Source of the DNA: Myxococcales bacterium
GTDB lineage: Bacteria; Myxococcota_A; Polyangia; Polyangiales; JADJMO01
NCBI GenBank assembly: GCA_016709545.1
Contig: JADJMO010000023.1
Span: 124,001 to 188,000 of the forward strand
Reading direction: 5' to 3'
DNA length: 64,000 bases
How positions within the stretch are numbered: the first letter of the stretch is position 1; each line of letters opens with the position of its first letter. The notes under the pieces were generated by a model. That model was not told the DNA's origin, searched no databases, and worked only from the letters and a program-made list of their open reading frames with translations. The translations under genes and the position numbers were made by a program. Positions 1 to 9,800 of the stretch are shown here, in pieces.

Positions 1-31
1 CGGTGCGATGTACCGGCCCTGAGGCGACGCT

Positions 32-226
32 TCACAGCGGGCAGGTGGCGCGGATCCCGTTGCGGTCCAGGACGCCGCAGCGAGACGCCTCGAGGGCCGC
101 ATCGATCGGCGGCGCCTCGTCCACGACATGCCCGCCGCACCCTGCGAGGGCCAGGAGGAGGAGGGCGGGTGCGCGGACATCATGGTGAAGAATGCCATGG
201 GCCGTGCGCCGCTGCGCGGCGGTCAT
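32..226 (-). CDS. small predicted lipoprotein, 64 aa
   Basis: The reading frame starts at an ATG that overlaps the last codon of the decayed transposase (ATGA). It has a hydrophobic stretch ending in a lipobox-like LAGC at residues 27-30, then a short mature part with two further cysteines (CGVLD and TCPL). No family is recognised. The signal-like segment begins unusually late, about residue 18, after a polar start, so the true start may lie downstream at a codon I cannot identify. Type II signal peptides are common in this window, which supports the reading, but the frame is short and could be chance. Confidence 0.4.
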   Translation of the reverse strand: MTAAQRRTAHGILHHDVRAPALLLLALAGCGGHVVDEAPPIDAALEASRCGVLDRNGIRATCPL

Positions 227-775
227 TCCCTCGGCGCCTCGTGGACGGAGACGAGCCCGTGGCGACGCCAGCCCACGCGGACGAGCCACGTGCGCGCGGC
301 ATGCACGGGTGCGCCCTCGAGCGCCGCAGGCGTGAGCTCGCGGAACCCGTCGAACCAGGCCGCCGACGAGCAGGGATCGAGCCGCGTAGCGGCGAGCCCC
401 TGGTGCTTCTTGAAGTTGTGCAGCACATAGGCGAGCGCAAACCGCACCTCCCGCGGCGTGCGCAGCGGCCGGGTGTGGAACCGGTCGTCGAACACGCGCC
501 CCCGCCGCCCGAGCGCCCGGTTGATCGCCCGCGCGAGCCGCACGCCGAGCCCCTGGCGCGACGATCGCCGGGAAGACCTCCGCGCCGCGGAGGGAGCCGA
601 GCCCCGCGAGACAACGCCACGTGAGGTGCTCGGGGTACGACGCCTGATGGGTCGGGCGGCGCCGATGCGGCACGAGCGAGCGTGGCGCGAGGCGCTTGCG
701 ACCGGCGCCCGCACGCTTGCCGCCCCACCCGGAGGTGAGGGGCAGCGAGAGCTGCGGTGAGGCTCGACCCGCCAT
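223..775 (-). pseudogene. RAYT-like transposase, internally deleted
   Basis: The N-terminal frame (GGKRAGAGRK, then a stretch ending EVFPAIV) and the C-terminal frame (INRALGRRGRVFDDRFH, then ALAYVLHNFKK) are both clear relatives of the intact REP-associated tyrosine transposase at 21140-21787. Aligned with that copy, about 45 residues are missing at the join (near 555-565), including the histidine-hydrophobic-histidine metal site, and the frame changes there. The catalytic-tyrosine region (LAYVLHN) survives. Family knowledge: Y1/HUH transposases need both His residues, so this copy should be inactive. The upstream promoter is still good. Confidence 0.75.
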
Positions 776-783
776 CTTGAATG

Positions 784-811
784 AGCATAGTTGTTGGTCG
801 CAGGAAGTCAA
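784..811 (-). promoter_or_regulatory. sigma70-type promoter of the decayed RAYT
   Basis: Reading the minus strand there is TTGACT (806-811), a 16-base spacer, and TATGCT (784-789), followed eight bases later by the ATG at 775. The match to the sigma70 consensus is good for such GC-rich DNA. The leader would be almost absent. The intact copy at 21140 has the same spacing. Confidence 0.5.
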
Positions 812-833
812 CCGTCACCACGAAGCGCGGGTG

Positions 834-883
834 CAGACCGGGTAGATCCGTTACAGACCGGGAGCATGGTTCACAGAGTCCGG
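834..883. repeat. 20-bp tandem repeat, 2.5 copies
   Basis: CAGACCGGG starts two successive 20-base units (834-853 and 854-873), and CAGAGTCCGG starts a third partial unit at 874. It lies in the gap between the decayed transposase and the next lipoprotein gene. No gene is visible in 812-1018. Confidence 0.5.
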
Positions 884-1018
884 CAGTGGGGCTGACAGGT
901 CACACGGAGCCGGTTTCGAGCCGCTGGGCATCCGGAGCCTCGCCGTGAGAGCTCGCATGTCGTGCAGCCTGACGGTCCCGCCCTTCGTCGCTGGCCCGGA
1001 ACGTGGATGCTCTCGGGC

Positions 1019-1636
1019 ATGCGCCCCCTCACCCTGCTGCCCCTCCTGCTCCTCGTGGCGTGCGGTTCCAAGGTCGAGCCGGGAGAAGCGGTCGATTCGT
1101 CGACGATCGACGCCACCGACGCGGCCGACACGGCCGACACCATCGACACCGGAGACCCCGCGCGCTGCAGCGCCCCCGACAGCTGTGTCGTCGTCCCGCG
1201 CAGTTGCTGCGGCTCGTGCGGCGCGGCCACGCCCGCCGACATGATCGGTCTCGAGAGCTCCCAGGCGAGCGCCTACCGGACCTCCGTCTGCAGCGGCGCG
1301 GGCTGCCCCGCTTGCTTCCAGCAGCAGGACCCGTTCCTCCAGGGCTTCTGCGCGGACGGCCGCTGCACGGCGGTCGACCTCCACGTCGATCCGATGACCG
1401 CGTGCGCTTCCGACAGCGACTGTCAGCTCCGCTACGCCGGGTGCTGCGAGCCGTGCGACGCGCCGCTCGGCGGTCTGCTCGCGCTGAACCCCACCCAGAT
1501 CGCGACCTACCGCGGGAAGCTCTGCCCTGTGGCGCCCGCGTGCCCGAAGTGCCTCGTGCGCTACCCCGACGCGGCCAAGGCCGTGTGCGACAAGGCGACG
1601 GGGCACTGCGTGGTCACCGGCATCGGTTCGCTCTGA
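1019..1636 (+). CDS. Cys-rich lipoprotein with an internal duplication
   Basis: The start chosen is the ATG right before a classic type II signal (MRPLTLLPLLLLVAC, lipid cysteine at 15); longer starts upstream put polar residues before it. After the lipobox comes an Asp/Ala/Thr spacer. The mature part contains two similar Cys-rich units of about 80 residues: one with SCCGSCGAATPADM followed by CPACF, the other with GCCEPCDAPLGG followed by CPKCLV. Matching Cys spacing suggests paired disulfides in an envelope protein duplicated internally. No known family was recognised. It ends 19 bases before the next gene on the same strand. Confidence 0.8.
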   Translation: MRPLTLLPLLLLVACGSKVEPGEAVDSSTIDATDAADTADTIDTGDPARCSAPDSCVVVPRSCCGSCGAATPADMIGLESSQASAYRTSVCSGAGCPACFQQQDPFLQGFCADGRCTAVDLHVDPMTACASDSDCQLRYAGCCEPCDAPLGGLLALNPTQIATYRGKLCPVAPACPKCLVRYPDAAKAVCDKATGHCVVTGIGSL

Positions 1637-1655
1637 GCCGCGTTACGATGCGGGC

Positions 1656-3526
1656 ATGGTGCCCGAGACCTTCGAGGACGTGCTCGAGAGCGCGTGCGCG
1701 CAGCTCCTCACCCACGCCGCCGCCGAGGTGTACGCGAAGGGGCTGCCGTTTCCGTGGCCGAGGCCGACGCACGCGACGTCGCCCTCGCACACGTCTGGAC
1801 GCAGGTGCCGCTCGCGAAGCGATTCTCGGAGCCCGAGGCGCTCCGCGTCGCGATCGAACGCCGCGACCCCACGGTGCGGTTCGCGAGCCTCGCGCTCCTG
1901 CTCCACGTCGACGCGAAGGCCGGCCGGGAGCACGTGATCCGATGGGCCGAGGGGACCGCGCGGGGCAAGCCATTCGCGACGTCGCGCGACCGCGCAGACC
2001 CCTACGCTCGCGAACACGAGATCGCTCGGCCTTCGGTCGTGCGGGCGTTCGGCGCGGTCCTCGTGCCCACCCTCTCGATCGAGGAGCTGATGGGGCCGTT
2101 CGCCGCGCTCCCGGTCGGCGAGGCGGCCGAGCAGGCGTTCCTGCAACGTGCCGAGTGCCGCTCCGCGGCCGGCGTGGTCACGTTGCTCCGGATGCTCGCC
2201 GCGCCGAGCACCAGCCCGCTCACCAAGCCGCTGCTGCTCGCGCTCGCCGCCGACGGAGCGCCGGGCCTCGTCGAAGCGCTCGTCCCGACCCTGGCGGTCA
2301 CGACGCACGCGCTCCGCGAGCAGGTCGCCTGGACCCTCCGCGATCTTGGCAACGGGCGGGAAGCGCTCGCGGACGCGCTCGATCTCTCGCACCCTTTGCC
2401 GCGCTCCCGGTACGGCGAGGTCGCCACGGTCGAGGGCACGATGCTCGAGGCGTGGGTCCAGCGCGAGCTGGCACGCCCGTTCGACGAGCTCTGCCCGCGC
2501 CTGTTCGCGCCCGAGGTCCTCGCGCAGCCGAACGGCGTCGACGTGATGAGCTCCGCCTTCCGCCACGGGGTCGCGCGGCCCGAGATCCTGGCGAGCGACG
2601 CCTTCGCCGACGCCTGCGTCGCGCTGCTCGCGCTCCCGAAGAAGGCGCTCCCGCAATCCGTGGGGTGGTACGCGCGCGACACCCTCGAGCGGATGGGCAG
2701 CGCCCGCGCCGAGGCCGCAGCCGCCCGCGCCGCGGCGAAGAAGAAAACGACCCCGGCCGCGAAGAAGCCCGCGAAGAAGGCCATGCAGCAGACCAGCGAC
2801 CGCGTGGAGCGGTATCGCCGCGGCGACGCGAAGGCGCGCATCGCCGTGTGGGACGAGCTGCACGCGCTCGGCGCGACGGTGCTCACGGACCCCGCGCTGC
2901 TGGCGGAGGCCGACGGCGTTGCCAGCGAGACCATCGCAGTCCTCCAGCGCAACCTCGAGCGCATCGCGGCCGCGTTGACGGCGGGCGGCTACGTCTTCGC
3001 GGGCCGACCCGTCACGCCCGCGCGCAAGGGCGCTCCCGCGGCGATCGCGCGCCTGGAGAAGACGGCGGGCGTCGCGCTGCCCCGGCTGCTCGCGGCCCTC
3101 CATCGCACCGTCGACGGCGTCGATCTGGCCGAGGACACCGAGGCCGAGGAGTCGAGCTTCCTCGACCTCGGTCGCTGCCACCCGCTGGTGCTCGCGCCGC
3201 TCGCGGTGGCCGCGAAGGACCGCGAGCTGCGCGAGGAGAGCGCGAAGGTCCCGAAGAGCCTCCGCCCGGCGCCGCTCCTCTACGTGAGCCCGACGCCGGG
3301 CACCATCTACGACCCCGACGACGAGGTCGCCGACGACGACGCGCTCGTGGCGGTCCTCGCCGAAGACGGGCTCGGCGCCGACGCGCGCGTACGCCGCGAG
3401 CACGACGACCACGAGGAGTGGCTCGTCGACCACCTCCGCCGCGCGATGGCGAGCGGGGGATTCCTCGGCCTCCGGGCGGACGACCCGCGGGGCGAGGAGC
3501 TCGCGAAGGGGCTCGAGCCGCTGTAG
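1656..3526 (+). CDS. HEAT-like repeat protein with SUKH-like C-terminus (frameshifted)
   Basis: The N-terminus (MVPETFEDVLESACAQ...VYAKGLP) is in one frame and continues in another as VAEADARDVALAHVW; a one-base indel near 1745 joins them. The first ~350 residues are helical, Ala/Leu/Glu-rich and HEAT-like, for example PTVRFASLALLLHVDA. A Lys/Ala hinge (KKKTTPAAKKPAKKA) follows. The last ~230 residues contain IARLEKTAGVALPRLLAAL and HRTVDGVDL, which resembles the start of SMI1/KNR4 (SUKH) domains. That family includes immunity proteins but also many housekeeping members, and no toxin gene is next door. Function unknown. Its stop is two bases from the stop of the opposing VWA gene. Confidence 0.7.
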
Positions 3527-3528
3527 CC

Positions 3529-5277
3529 CTACTTGAGCACCGTGCGCACCTTCTCGACCGTGGCCGTGAGCGGGCCGGCGAGGTCGCTGCAGATCGACCC
3601 CACGGTCGACTGCGTGCCGAGGTCGCGCAGGACGCGCAGCGTCCGGAGGCTCGGGTACGCCTTGTAGTACGACTGCTTGGACGAGCTGTCGCACAGCGGG
3701 TTCTTCTTGGCGGCGTCGGTGCCGAGCGATTCGCAGTCGAGGCTCCCCAGCGAACCCGTCTCGCGCGGGCTGATGCAGGCGTACTGGAGGTCGTCTCCGT
3801 CGAACACGTCACGGTCCCCGCCGTGGATCGGATCGATGGCGCGATCGCCGACGAACTTGCCGAGGCCCGGGCGGGGTCCGATCGACTCGATCATGTGCGG
3901 GTCGCGCAGGGCGATCGGTCCTGCGATCTTGTTCCAGTCCGTGAGGCCGAGCGCGCGCGGCTTGCCGGTGGCGTCGGCCACGAGCTGCGTGGGCACGCCG
4001 ACGATGCCGGTCACGAAGACCATGTCCTTCGAACGGAGGCCGCTCGCGAACAGCGCGTTGGGGCCGAGCTTGCCGTCGGAGCCCGGAATCGTGGTCGCCG
4101 TGAAGCCGTTCACGTAACGGTCGCGCGACCAGAGGAAGTTGAAGCCGTAGCGCTGGACCATGTGGAAGCCGCGGAGGTTGCGCCCATCGGGGTCGTTGTT
4201 GAGCTTGTCCTTCGCCCAGGGCGTCGTGCAGGCGGGGTTCTTGTTGTCCTGGAAGCAAGAGAAGCAGCCCTTCGCGGCGAGCTCGCCGCTGCTGTCGGGC
4301 TCGACGTCGTCGGGGATGCCGGCGCACGCCTCCCACCCCCGCATCATCGCGCCGGCTCCATAGCTGAACGGCAGCCAGTTCTTGCCCGCCGGGCGCAGCG
4401 ACACGTCGTTCTCGTCGGTGATGTAGACCACGACGACCGCGGAGTCGGGGCGGAGGAACGCGGCCCGCTGCGCGAGCAGGTCCGTGTCGACGCCACCCAC
4501 GAGGATGTCGTTGTTGCCGCAGGCGTCGCCGCTCGCGCCGAAGGTGCACTTCACGGCGGCCGTCGAGGACGGGGCCGGGTCGGAGAGGAAGCGATAGGCG
4601 GCCTCCAGCGGCTGCTCGTAGCCGCACCCGTTCTGATCGACCGCGGCCATCGTGCAGCTCGCGGCGAGCGCCAGGTCTCCGCCGGCGTCGCCGCTGTATT
4701 TGCCGCCCTTGGTCGGGTCGGACGTCCAGGTCAACGTGCTGCCCGGGGCGATGACCGGGCACGAGGTCGTGGCGGGCGCGCCCGTGGAGTCGAGGCGATA
4801 GCCGACGCCTCCGCTGATCGTGTCGCGGGGGAGGAGGTGTGCCCGGTCGTCGGCCGCCTTGGTGCTGAGCGCGGGGGCGCAGACGCTCGTGCCGTACGAG
4901 CCGAGCGACGAGCTGATGAGGGCGACGTGCACGTCGTCGGCGCGCTTGCCGTCGGCGCCCGGCGTCGTGAGCGCGTGCAGCATCGCGGGGATGCGTTTGG
5001 CGAGGATGCGCTGCTTGTCGGCCATCGAGAACGAGTTGTCGACGACGAACAGCACGTCGACCTTGTTGGTCGGCGTGACCGGGACGTCGGGCGGCGGAAC
5101 CGCGGTGTCGGGCGCGACGTCCGGGGTCGTGCCGTCGGGCACGGCGCCGTCGACCGCCGTGTCGGGGGCGGTGGAGTCCAGGCCGCCGTCTTCGGTCGTC
5201 GCCGGGGTCACGGTGCCGCCACAGGCGACGAAGACCATGGGGGCCAACAGCGAGAGGGCGGTGCGGTGAGATGACAT
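3529..5277 (-). CDS. VWA-domain lipoprotein
   Basis: The start at 5277 is preceded by AGGAG at good spacing and gives a type II signal with lipid Cys19 (MVFVAC). A long Asp/Thr/Pro spacer (to about residue 72) leads into a von Willebrand A domain beginning KVDVLFVVDNSFSM, which carries the metal-binding DxSxS motif at residues 80-84. The domain is interrupted by several Cys-containing loops and ends before a final ~100-residue region rich in polar residues. Family knowledge: surface VWA lipoproteins of this style are common in Myxococcota and bind ligands through a metal ion. The real partner is unknown. A 297-base gap separates it from the divergently transcribed channel gene; I see no clear promoter boxes there. 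Confidence 0.85.
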   Translation of the reverse strand: MSSHRTALSLLAPMVFVACGGTVTPATTEDGGLDSTAPDTAVDGAVPDGTTPDVAPDTAVPPPDVPVTPTNKVDVLFVVDNSFSMADKQRILAKRIPAMLHALTTPGADGKRADDVHVALISSSLGSYGTSVCAPALSTKAADDRAHLLPRDTISGGVGYRLDSTGAPATTSCPVIAPGSTLTWTSDPTKGGKYSGDAGGDLALAASCTMAAVDQNGCGYEQPLEAAYRFLSDPAPSSTAAVKCTFGASGDACGNNDILVGGVDTDLLAQRAAFLRPDSAVVVVYITDENDVSLRPAGKNWLPFSYGAGAMMRGWEACAGIPDDVEPDSSGELAAKGCFSCFQDNKNPACTTPWAKDKLNNDPDGRNLRGFHMVQRYGFNFLWSRDRYVNGFTATTIPGSDGKLGPNALFASGLRSKDMVFVTGIVGVPTQLVADATGKPRALGLTDWNKIAGPIALRDPHMIESIGPRPGLGKFVGDRAIDPIHGGDRDVFDGDDLQYACISPRETGSLGSLDCESLGTDAAKKNPLCDSSSKQSYYKAYPSLRTLRVLRDLGTQSTVGSICSDLAGPLTATVEKVRTVLK

Positions 5278-5574
5278 GGAGGCTCCTGTCGAGGGTTCGG
5301 CCGGCGTCTGCAGTGGTCGTGCCACGGCGACCGCTGCCCCGTTCTTGGGCGTTCCACTCGGGATCCGTCAGTCCATGCGCAGGAATCGTGCGCAAGAGTG
5401 TGCCGTGTCGCGTTCGCACCACACCACGGCGTTCTCGCTGGAAACCGGTGGTCACGCCCAGAGGTCGACGTTCGATCGCGGCCTGCGGCTTCACGCTCGA
5501 CGCTGAGCGCCGGGTCGGACGCGGCGCACGGGTCTTGGTGCACGTCCCCACCACAAGCGTGTACCGTCGCGTCG

Positions 5575-6759
5575 ATGGGGAAACCGCTGTCCCTGCGGGG
5601 CTGGATCGTCCACGCGCTGTTCCTCCTGGCCGCCTTCGGCGGTGGTCTGCTGCTGTTCCTCTCGCGCGTCGGCGCCCAGCCCGCGCCGCCGCCCAGACCC
5701 GCGAAGATCGGCGTCGGGCTGCACGCCGCGAGTGCGAGCGCGCCTGCCAGCCCCGCGTCAGCCAGCCTGGCCGCGAGCGCCAGCGCGCCGCCCCCGCCGT
5801 CCGTCGACCCTGCGCCGAGCGCGAGCGCGCCGACGCCGCTCGACCTCGCCGTGGTGGGCCCGAAGGGGGGTGTCCCCGTCCAGCCCGAAGGGCACTACCG
5901 GTCGCCGTTCGCCAACCCGAAGTGGGGGCCGCCGACCAAGGTGCAGGTAGGGACCCTGATGCAGGCGGTCCGCAACTACGACATCAAGCTCGGGACGTTC
6001 GAGGCCGACTTCCACCTCGGCCTGTGGAGCGAGACGGCCATGCCTCCGATGGACCTCACCTTTCCCAATGGCAAGGTGGACACCAAGGAGGTGCTCGCCG
6101 ACAAGCCGACCTTCAAGCTCTACCGGATCGTCGGCACGTTCCACGCGCCCCCCGACCTGCGCAAGTACCCCTTCGACGCGCAGGAGCTCCAGGTCGAGAT
6201 CGAGGAGGACAGCTCGGGCTTCGACGTCGTGCGCTTCCAGCCCTCGCAAGAGCACACCAACCTCGACAGCGACTTCGGCGTGATCGGGTGGGACGTCATC
6301 TACGTGGAGGCGCGCTCGCTCGCGCACTACTACCCGGACCGCTTCGTCGGGGACGACCTGTATTACAGCAAGTACATCCTCCGGATCGGCATCGAGCGGT
6401 TCGGCACCGCGGCCATCTTCACCGTCTACGTGCCCGCGATCGTCATCGTGCTGATCGCCCTGTTCGGCATGTGGGTTCCGCCCGACGAGATGGAGGTGCG
6501 GGCGAACGCCGGCCCGCCGATGCTGGCGGCGGCCGTGCTGTTCCACTTCTCCCTCATGCAGTCGCTCCCCGCGACGCCGTACCTCACCAAGGCCGACAAG
6601 CTGATGCTGGGGGTGTACGTCTCGCTGCTGCTCGGGATCGCGAGCACCTGGCTGTTCTTCGTGTTCGACACCAAGCACTGGCGCCGCCTCTTCCGCGTCG
6701 CCCGGGCGACCGTGCCGCCGCTGACGGCCGGGGTGCTGGCCGTCGCGATCCTCGCCTAG
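5575..6759 (+). CDS. pentameric ligand-gated ion channel (GLIC/ELIC-like)
   Basis: The 394-residue product has the full Cys-loop-receptor plan. A signal/anchor (residues 9-33) and a ~60-residue Ala/Ser/Pro linker precede an extracellular beta domain (about 120-272) containing YPFDAQEL (198-205), the prokaryotic version of the Cys-loop FPFD motif without the cysteines. M1 is about 277-300 with its conserved proline (VYVPAIVIV). M2 is about 313-331 and leads through LPATPYLTKAD, close to the GLIC M2-M3 loop, into M3 (342-364). M4 is 381-394. It should form a cation or anion channel in the inner membrane, opened by an unknown ligand. No acidic residue is visible just before M2, so selectivity cannot be read with confidence. 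The long linker is unlike GLIC. It is a single gene between opposing neighbours. Confidence 0.85.
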   Translation: MGKPLSLRGWIVHALFLLAAFGGGLLLFLSRVGAQPAPPPRPAKIGVGLHAASASAPASPASASLAASASAPPPPSVDPAPSASAPTPLDLAVVGPKGGVPVQPEGHYRSPFANPKWGPPTKVQVGTLMQAVRNYDIKLGTFEADFHLGLWSETAMPPMDLTFPNGKVDTKEVLADKPTFKLYRIVGTFHAPPDLRKYPFDAQELQVEIEEDSSGFDVVRFQPSQEHTNLDSDFGVIGWDVIYVEARSLAHYYPDRFVGDDLYYSKYILRIGIERFGTAAIFTVYVPAIVIVLIALFGMWVPPDEMEVRANAGPPMLAAAVLFHFSLMQSLPATPYLTKADKLMLGVYVSLLLGIASTWLFFVFDTKHWRRLFRVARATVPPLTAGVLAVAILA

Positions 6760-6765
6760 CGCGGG

Positions 6766-7243
6766 TCAGCGCACGCGGAACCACGGGCACTTGGTCAGGA
6801 GCTCTGCCGAAGGGCGGCGATCGCACCGGAAGCCGACCGTGGCGCTGTGGACCACGAGGTCGGTGCAGACCTGGACCAACGAGAACGAGGCCTCGTCGTT
6901 CGGATCGCGCTTCCTCGCGCAGCCCGCGACGTCGGTCACGCTGAAGTCCCACGTGCCGTCGTCGCGTTGCAGGTGACGGACGGTGACCGGGACCTTCTCT
7001 CCTGGCTTGTGCTTGGCCATGCACTCGGCGAAGTCTCGTGGCCCACGCACCGTCTTGCGCTGATCGCCAGGGCAATCGACGAAGGACATCTCGACGTCCA
7101 GCGTGAGCACGTTGCCGGCGTCGTCGCGCCGGAGCGGCTCCACGCGCAGCAGCTCGATTTGGGAGGTGTAGTCCCGCGGCGCACGGGAGCAGGACAGGGG
7201 GAGCTGCGAGCAGGAGCAGGAAGGGCCGCACGCCCCGGAACAT
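6766..7243 (-). CDS. small lipoprotein (frameshifted in a G run)
   Basis: The ATG at 7243 opens a signal (MFRGVRPFLLLLAAP). If one base is removed from the five-G run at 7197-7201, the signal continues as LSC, then SRAPRDYTSQIELLRVEPL, joining the downstream frame without a break. The mature part is about 140 residues with several cysteines (FVDCPGD, ECMAKHK, AGCARKR, VCTDL, FRCDRR, KCPWF). No family is recognised. It lies between the channel and lon, just downstream of lon on the same strand, but nothing links it to either in function. The run-length indel looks like a sequencing error rather than decay. Confidence 0.65.
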
Positions 7244-7268
7244 AGCCGAACCGGGGCGCGCGCGGTTC

Positions 7269-9661
7269 CTAGCCCACGATGGGCGCGGTCGTGCCCTTGG
7301 TGGGCTCGCTCGGCACCGGGGTGGCTTCGGCGCGGTCGGGTTCGAGCGCCGCGGCGAGCACGTCGCGCATCTCCTCGGCGAAGAACACCTCCATGTGGTC
7401 GAGCACCTCCTTCGGGATCCGTCGAGATCGCGCTCGTTCTTCTTCGGCAGGATCACCCGCGTGATCCCCGCGCGGTGCGCGGCGAGCACCTTGGCCTTGA
7501 TGCCGCCGACCGGCAGCACGCGGCCGCGGAGCGTGCACTCGCCCGTCATCGCCGTGTCGGGGCGCACGCGGCGCCCGGTGAGCAGCGAGGTGAGGGCGGT
7601 GAACATCGTCACGCCGGCCGAGGGGCCGTCCTTGGGCACGGCGCCCGCGGGGACGTGGATGTGCAGGTCGTCCTTCTCGAGGCGGGCGAGGTCGACCCCG
7701 AGTTCGTCGGCGTGGCTGCGCACGTAGGTGAGCGCCGCGCGCGCCGACTCCTTCATGACATCCCCGAGCTGCCCGGTGATCTCTAGGCGGCCCTTGCCGC
7801 CGGGCATGCGCGACGTCTCGATGAAGAGGATGTCGCCGCCCACCGGGGTCCACGCGAGTCCGGTCGCGACGCCGGGCACCGAGGTGCGCTCGGCGACGTC
7901 GGCGAAGTAGCGCACCTTGCCGAGGATGGCGGCGAGGTCGGCCACGTCGACCGTGCGGGTGACCGGCTTCTCGTCGCGCTTGCGCATCACGTCGAGCGCC
8001 ACCGAGCGGCACAGCTTGGTGATCTCGCGGTCGAGCTGCCGGACGCCGGCCTCGCGGGTGTAGTCGCGGACGATCGTCTGGAGCGCCGCGTCGGTCACGC
8101 CGAGCGCCTCCTCGGAGAGCCCGTGCTGCTTCACGCGCTTCGGGAGCAGGTGGCTCTTGGCGATGGCGACCTTCTCGTCGGCGGTGTAGCCGGCGAGCTC
8201 GACGATCTCGAGGCGGTCGCGGAGCGGCGCCGAGAGGTTGCCGAGGTCGTTCGCGGTGCAGACGAACAGCACCTCGGAGAGGTCGAACGGCAGCTCCATG
8301 TAGTGGTCGACGAACGACTTGTTCTGCTCGGGGTCGAGGACTTCGAGCAGGGCCGCCTCGGGCGACCCGCGCCAGCCGCTCCCGAGCTTGTCGATCTCGT
8401 CGAGGAGGATGACCGGGTTCTTCACCTTGACCTTCTTGAGCGCGTGGACGATGCGGCCCGGGAGCGAGCCGACGTAGGTGCGGCGGTGGCCGCGGAGCTC
8501 CGCCTCGTCGCCGACGCCGCCGAGCGAGACGCGCACGAACGGCCTCCCCGTCGCGTCGGCGATGGACTGGCCGAGCGAGGTCTTGCCGACGCCGGGGGGG
8601 CCCGCGAGGCAGAGGATGGTGCCGCGGCTCTCGCCGGTGAGCGCGAGGACGGCCATGTGCTCGAGGATGCGCTTCTTCACGTCGCCGAGGCCGGCGTGGT
8701 CGGCGTCGAGCTTGGCCGAGATGGCGTCGAGGTCGTTCTTGGCCTCGGCGCGGGTGTTCCACGGGAGCTCGACGATCCACTCGAGGTAGTTGCGGATGAC
8801 GTGGGCGTCGGGCCCGGGCTGGCCGCTGAGGCGACGCAGCTCGCGGTCGGCGACCTCACGCACCTCGGTGGGCAGATCGGCGGCGGAGAGGCGCTCGCGG
8901 AGCTTCTCGATGTCGGTGTCCTTGTCGCCCTCGTCGCCGAGCTCCTTCTTGAGCGCGCGGATCTGCTCGCGCAGGATCGCCTCGCGCTGGTTCTTGCCGA
9001 GCTCCTTGCGGACGTCGGCCTCGACCTTCTGCTTCACCTCGGCGACCGTCTTGGCCTCGGTGACGAGGCTCGCGACGAGGCGCAGGCGGGCGACGACCTC
9101 GGGCTCGTCGAGGACCTGGATCTCCTTGTCGGAGGGGAGGCCGAGGGCCGCGGCGACGCGGTCGGCGAAGATGCCGGGCTCGTCCCCACGGGTCGCGAGG
9201 ACCTGGGCGAGCGCGCCGCCTTGCGCAGCGATCTCGGCGAGGTGCTGGCGGAGGGCGAGCGCGAGGGCCTCGGCCTCGCCAGCGTCGCTGACCGTCTCCT
9301 CGAGCTTCTCGCCCTCGGCCTGCCAGAACGGGTCGCGGCGCACGAGGTCACCGAGCTGGAACCGATCGAGGCCCTCGAGCGTCAAACGGTATTCGGCGGC
9401 GGACAGGCGCACCACTTCGGCCACCCGGGCAAAGGTGCCACGGTCGAACAGGTCGGCGCGGGTCGGCTCCTCGGCCTTGCCGTTCTTCTGGGTGACGACC
9501 CCGATCACGTCGCCCACGTGCAGCGACTGCACGAGGGTGACCGAACGCTCGCGCCCGACGGGGAACGTGAGCACGGTGCCCGGGAACAGGACGCCGTTGC
9601 GGAGGGGAAGGAGAGAGAACGGCAGAACGGGCACGGGTGCCCCGCCACGCAGCTTGGCCAT
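7269..9661 (-). CDS. lon: Lon ATP-dependent protease (frameshifted near the 3' end)
   Basis: This is an ATP-dependent serine protease that degrades misfolded and regulatory proteins in the cytoplasm. An N-terminal LON substrate-binding domain (about 11-200) and helical region are followed by an AAA+ domain with Walker A GPPGVGKT (about 354-361) and Walker B PVILLDEIDKL, then an S16 protease domain with catalytic serine in PKDGPSAG (681) and lysine in GGIKAK (722). Length is close to the usual ~800. The ATG at 9661 gives the typical start. The frame breaks near 7424, after KKNERDLD. One missing base restores the expected EIPKEVLDHM, and the tail runs on in the other frame to 7269. The break follows all catalytic residues. 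Confidence 0.95.
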
Positions 9662-9800
9662 GTTTGCTCCTCGGGGGCAGCCCGCACAACCGCGTCCGCC
9701 CTTTGATGAGAGCAAGGTAAGTGCCGAATGAATCCCCGCAACGGGGGCTACCCGATCGGATGGGTCGTGAAACCTGCGCGAACCAGCCTGCCTCGTTGGG

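Noticed and set aside
1656..3526. SUKH domain as immunity protein of a toxin system
   Set aside because: No toxin-like gene (no nuclease, Rhs or PAAR features) lies next to it, and SUKH-like domains have other uses.
1003..5274. A very long open frame on the plus strand, Arg-rich, across several genes
   Set aside because: It lies opposite the VWA lipoprotein gene and out of frame with two plus-strand genes; its composition is typical of a shadow frame in GC-rich DNA.
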